DNA from: Verrucomicrobiota bacterium
GTDB lineage: Bacteria > Verrucomicrobiota > Verrucomicrobiia > Limisphaerales > JAGWYX01
Direction of reading: 5' to 3'
Assembly: GCA_018969165.1 (NCBI GenBank)
Contig: JAGWYX010000130.1
Coordinates: forward strand, 1 to 8,123
Length of the DNA: 8,123 nucleotides
This document shows positions 5,633-8,123 of the stretch, piece by piece. How positions within the stretch are numbered: position 1 is the first letter of the stretch; each line of letters begins with the position of its first letter. The notes below the pieces were generated by a model that was not told where the DNA came from, searched no databases, and was given only the letters and a program-made list of their open reading frames with translations. The translations under genes and the position numbers were made by a program.

Positions 5633-7102
5633 TCAGAACCGGAAGTAAATGAAATCAGCGATTCGCTGCGTCCCGAACAGGAGAATCGCCCAGAGCATCG
5701 CGGTGTAGGTTGCCCAGCGGACCACCAACGGGGCGGTCCCTGCCGCCAGCGGGGTCCACCGCCGGCGCCGTGTCCATTCGACGACGACGAACCCGGCCAG
5801 GCAGCCGAGCACGGCGACATGGGCCCGCACCTGGGCCGCCAGCGCGGGGTAAAAGTCGGGCCGGATCAGCCCGAAGGCGATGCGCTGACAGATGGTGAGG
5901 GCCTGATGAAACGAATCGGCCCTGAAAAAAATCCAACCCGCGCAAACCAGCGCAAAGGTCCAGGCCATGCGCAACGCCACCTTCGGCCCGGGCAGGAGGG
6001 CTTCGCCACCCGGAATCTCCTCGAGCCGCCGCGCAAATCGCGCCTGGCCGCCGCGCGTCCGGACGATGCGCTCGGCGGTGAGATAGAGGCCATGCAAACC
6101 GCCCCAGGCGACGAAGTGCCACGCGGCCCCATGCCATAACCCGCTCAGGAGCGCGGTGCACATGAGATTGCGCGCGTTGCGGAGCCGGCCGGCACGGCTG
6201 CCGCCCAGGGGAATATAGACGTAGTCGCGGAGCCAGGTGGTCAACGAGATATGCCAGCGGCGCCAGAACTCGGTGACGGTCTCCGAAAAATATGGGTAAG
6301 CGAAGTTCCGCATCAACTGGATGCCGAACAGCCGGGCGATGCCGGCCGCGATTTCCGAGTAGGCCGAAAAATCGCAATAAATCTGAAACGCAAAACAGAC
6401 GGTCGCCAGAGCCAACTCGGCGCCGCTGGCACCGTCGGCGGCTGCATAGGCGGTGTTGACGATCGCCCCGAGGTTGTCAGCCACCACCATCTTCTTGGCC
6501 AGCCCCCACAGCATCATTCGGCAACCCTCGCGGGCCGATTCGAGCGAAAAGACCCGCGTGGCATGGAACTGGGGCAGAAGAGTGATCGCCCGCTGGATCG
6601 GCCCGGCCACCAGGTGCGGAAAGAACGACACGAAAGTGAGGTAGTCGAGCAGGTTGCGCAACGGCCGGAATCGCCCGTAATAGATATCGAGCGTGTAGCT
6701 CATGGTCTGGAAGGTGTAAAAGCTGATGCCGACCGGCAGAATGATGGTCAGCGCCGGGACCGACAGGTCCACTCCCACGCTCGAGCAGGCGATCACCAGG
6801 CTGTCGGCGAAGAAATTGAAGTACTTGAAGAACCCGAGCAGCAGCAGGTTTGCGCTCATGGCCGTCGCCAGGATGGCCTGGCGCCGCCGCGGTGCCGACG
6901 TTCGCTCGATCCCGCTGCCGGCGGTGTAGTCAATGAGGGAGGAGGCCAGCATCAGCCAGCAGAACCGCCAGTCCCACCAGCCGTAAAAGACGTAGCTGGC
7001 CACCAGCAACACCAGGTTCTGCCAGGTCTTGCGCCGCACCGCCCAGTGCAGGGCGAACACGACCGGGAGGAACAGGAAGAAGGCCGCCGAGGTGAAAGAC
7101 AT
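5633..7102 (-). CDS. MBOAT family membrane-bound O-acyltransferase (AlgI/DltB-like)
   Basis: A 489-residue polytopic membrane protein, close to the usual AlgI size. It would move an acyl (often acetyl) group across the membrane for O-acylation of a surface or exported polymer. Conserved blocks in order are GISFYTFQTMSYTLDIYYG (125-143), FFPHLVAGPIQRA (160-172), IYCDFSAYSEIAAGIARLFG (241-260), FWRRWHISLTTWLRDYVYIP (279-298) and SGLWHGAAWHFVAWGGLHG (320-338). His324 is the expected invariant MBOAT histidine, with a second conserved His at 284. FFRA at 392-395 is also typical. Roughly a dozen hydrophobic segments run from residue 5 to 478. The ATG at 7102 gives the typical short N-terminus MSFTSAAFFLFLPVVF; no Shine-Dalgarno sequence precedes it. 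It is the first gene of the minus-strand operon, and the SGNH gene follows after 3 bases. The family is certain; the polymer acylated is unknown. Confidence 0.95.
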   Translation of the reverse strand: MSFTSAAFFLFLPVVFALHWAVRRKTWQNLVLLVASYVFYGWWDWRFCWLMLASSLIDYTAGSGIERTSAPRRRQAILATAMSANLLLLGFFKYFNFFADSLVIACSSVGVDLSVPALTIILPVGISFYTFQTMSYTLDIYYGRFRPLRNLLDYLTFVSFFPHLVAGPIQRAITLLPQFHATRVFSLESAREGCRMMLWGLAKKMVVADNLGAIVNTAYAAADGASGAELALATVCFAFQIYCDFSAYSEIAAGIARLFGIQLMRNFAYPYFSETVTEFWRRWHISLTTWLRDYVYIPLGGSRAGRLRNARNLMCTALLSGLWHGAAWHFVAWGGLHGLYLTAERIVRTRGGQARFARRLEEIPGGEALLPGPKVALRMAWTFALVCAGWIFFRADSFHQALTICQRIAFGLIRPDFYPALAAQVRAHVAVLGCLAGFVVVEWTRRRRWTPLAAGTAPLVVRWATYTAMLWAILLFGTQRIADFIYFRF

Positions 7103-7301
7103 GGCGCGGTCGGATTAGCAGGCAGCGCGCTGACTGCGGTTCTTGGAGGTCAGCATTCGAGGCATGTCCTTCAGCAAGGTCCTGCCCGAGGATGCCGTTT
7201 CACCGGCTGGAATTCAAGCGATGGTACGAGGGGAACCTGCGGCGGATCCGACACGGATTATCGGCTTGGTGCCGGCAGACTGGGAATGGTTCAATCCGCG
7301 C
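7103..7301. other. Divergent intergenic region between the MBOAT operon and the epimerase-family gene
   Basis: These 199 bases must hold the start signals for both directions, but I see no convincing -35/-10 pair on either strand. Visible structures are a 10-bp palindrome CAGCGCGCTG (7123-7132), an inverted repeat GCTGAC/GTCAGC (7129-7134 and 7149-7154, 14-base spacer) and a 12-bp palindrome CGCGCATGCGCG (7297-7308) that covers the epimerase start codon. Any of these could be an operator, but short palindromes are common in GC-rich DNA. Confidence 0.5.
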
Positions 7302-8123
7302 ATGCGCGTGTTGATCGTTGGTTGCGGTTACGTCGGCCTGCCTTTGGCCGCCGAATTGGTCCGGCAAGGCCACGAGGTTTTCGGCCTCCGCCGCTCGATG
7401 GCGGGTGATGCCGCCATGACCGCCGCCGGCGTTCGCCCGCTGGTCGGCGACATCACTCAACCCGCCGACCTTGCTCGGTTGCCCGGCCCCTTTGATTGGG
7501 TGGCCAATACGGCGTCGGCCGGACGCGGCGGGGCGGCTGAATACCGCGCGGTTTACCTCGACGGCACCCGCCACCTGCTCGAGTGGTGCAAGTCCGCGCC
7601 GCCCAAGAAATATGTCTATACCGGCAGCACCGGCGTCTATGGGCAGACCGATGGCGCGGCGTTGAAAGAGGACGCGCCCACCGAACCGCCAACTGAGACG
7701 GGCCGGGTCCTGCTGGACACCGAGCGGCTTCTGCTCGCCGCCGTGGCGGAGCGAAAATTCCCGGCGGTCATCCTGCGGGTGGCGGGCATTTACGGGCCGG
7801 GCCGCGGCTACTGGTTCCAGCAATACTTGAAGAACGAGGTCAAGATCGAAGGGCGCGGCGAGCGGATCCTGAACATGATCCACCTCGACGACGTGGTTGG
7901 GGTCATCATCGCGGCGCTGAAGAGCGGCCGGCCGGGGGAGATTTACCACGCGGTCGATGACGAACCGGTGGCGCAACTGCATTTTTTCCGGTGGTTATCC
8001 GAAACGCTCGGCAAGTGGATGCCGCCGTTCGCCCCGGCGGCCGAGACTGCCGAGCGCAAGCGGGGTTGGACCAACAAGAGAATATTGAACCGCAAATTGA
8101 AGATGGAACTGGGTTACCGCTTC
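7302..8123 (+). CDS. YeeZ-like NAD(P)-dependent epimerase/SDR-family protein, 3' end cut by the window
   Basis: An open frame of 274 codons runs to the window edge without a stop. From the end of similar proteins I expect only a short C-terminal tail to be missing. The Rossmann entry is MRVLIVGCGYVGLPLAAELV with GCGYVG at 7-12. Arg30-Arg31 after the second strand hints at NADP(H) preference. Further blocks are YTGSTGVYG (106-114), TGRVLLDTE (133-141), LRVAGIYGPGRG (158-169), NMIHLDDVVGVI (191-202) and GEIYHAVDD (212-220). This order resembles E. coli YeeZ. The classical YxxxK catalytic pair of extended SDRs is not seen at the expected place, where TGRVLLDTE stands, so the protein may not be a standard epimerase. 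An in-frame ATG at 7221 would add 27 residues; 7302 is preferred because it starts the Rossmann strand directly. It is divergent from the MBOAT operon. Confidence 0.85.
   Translation, partial: MRVLIVGCGYVGLPLAAELVRQGHEVFGLRRSMAGDAAMTAAGVRPLVGDITQPADLARLPGPFDWVANTASAGRGGAAEYRAVYLDGTRHLLEWCKSAPPKKYVYTGSTGVYGQTDGAALKEDAPTEPPTETGRVLLDTERLLLAAVAERKFPAVILRVAGIYGPGRGYWFQQYLKNEVKIEGRGERILNMIHLDDVVGVIIAALKSGRPGEIYHAVDDEPVAQLHFFRWLSETLGKWMPPFAPAAETAERKRGWTNKRILNRKLKMELGYRF

Noticed and set aside
4727..6139. A 470-codon open frame on the plus strand opposite the SGNH and MBOAT genes
   Set aside because: It lies wholly antisense to two genes with clear family motifs and its translation is charged low-complexity sequence with no recognisable domain. 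Long antisense frames are expected in GC-rich DNA.
6251..7408. A 385-codon open frame on the plus strand across the MBOAT start and the intergenic region
   Set aside because: It overlaps the MBOAT gene in antisense and the epimerase gene in another frame, and its Gln/Arg/Gly-rich translation resembles no family.

Overview
The window is GC-rich bacterial DNA carrying five protein-coding genes and no RNA genes, CRISPR array or transposase. I infer a Verrucomicrobiota-like organism (Pedosphaera/Limisphaerales type, possibly another PVC-group lineage). The basis is the repeat peptides embedded in a coding gene (NAEC.., SKVQSPK-like, KPQAASR, SEIANRK, RIPHSAL), the Tat-exported GH28-like enzyme, and starts without Shine-Dalgarno sequences. 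I recall such repeats from genomes of that group, but this was not checked by a search.

Layout. Bases 1-130 hold a short perfect hairpin, probably the edge of a dispersed repeat, and a weak possible promoter. Bases 131-1744 (+) encode a Tat-exported glycoside hydrolase family 28-like beta-helix protein. Convergent to it, with 22 bases between the stops, lies a minus-strand operon transcribed from 7102 to 1767. It runs MBOAT O-acyltransferase (7102-5633), SGNH-type partner (5629-4652), then a large U32 'peptidase' family protein (4652-1767). The first junction has 3 bases between stop and start, and the second is a TAATG overlap, so translation is probably coupled. A 199-base divergent intergenic region separates the operon from a YeeZ-like SDR/epimerase-family gene (7302 to the window end, 3' end cut off).

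How the genes work together. The MBOAT and SGNH proteins look like a membrane acyl-transfer pair of the AlgI/AlgX-J or DltB/DltD kind, which would O-acylate an exported or surface polymer. The U32 protein is probably a cytoplasmic Fe-S enzyme related to the RNA-hydroxylation U32 proteins. Its place in this operon has no obvious functional reason. The GH28-like protein would act on pectin-like or rhamnogalacturonan-like polysaccharide outside the cytoplasm.

Main observation. The U32 gene carries at least five separate in-frame insertions of repeat DNA, at nt 2454-2488, 2648-2744, 3203-3230, 3469-3575 and about 3900-4151. The first four are largely built from 7-bp units, and the fifth contains a short 7-bp-periodic tract. 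Rotated to one strand, several units fit a loose skeleton GNNTTNN. Because 7 leaves remainder 1 on division by 3, a heptamer array encodes the same heptapeptide in all three frames of a strand. The 3469-3575 element is stop-free in all six frames and folds into a 24-bp stem. Its three non-Watson-Crick pairs are all G-U in plus-strand RNA and A-C in the gene's own mRNA. A perfect GCGGCTT x4 tract could switch the C-terminal part of the protein off by slippage.
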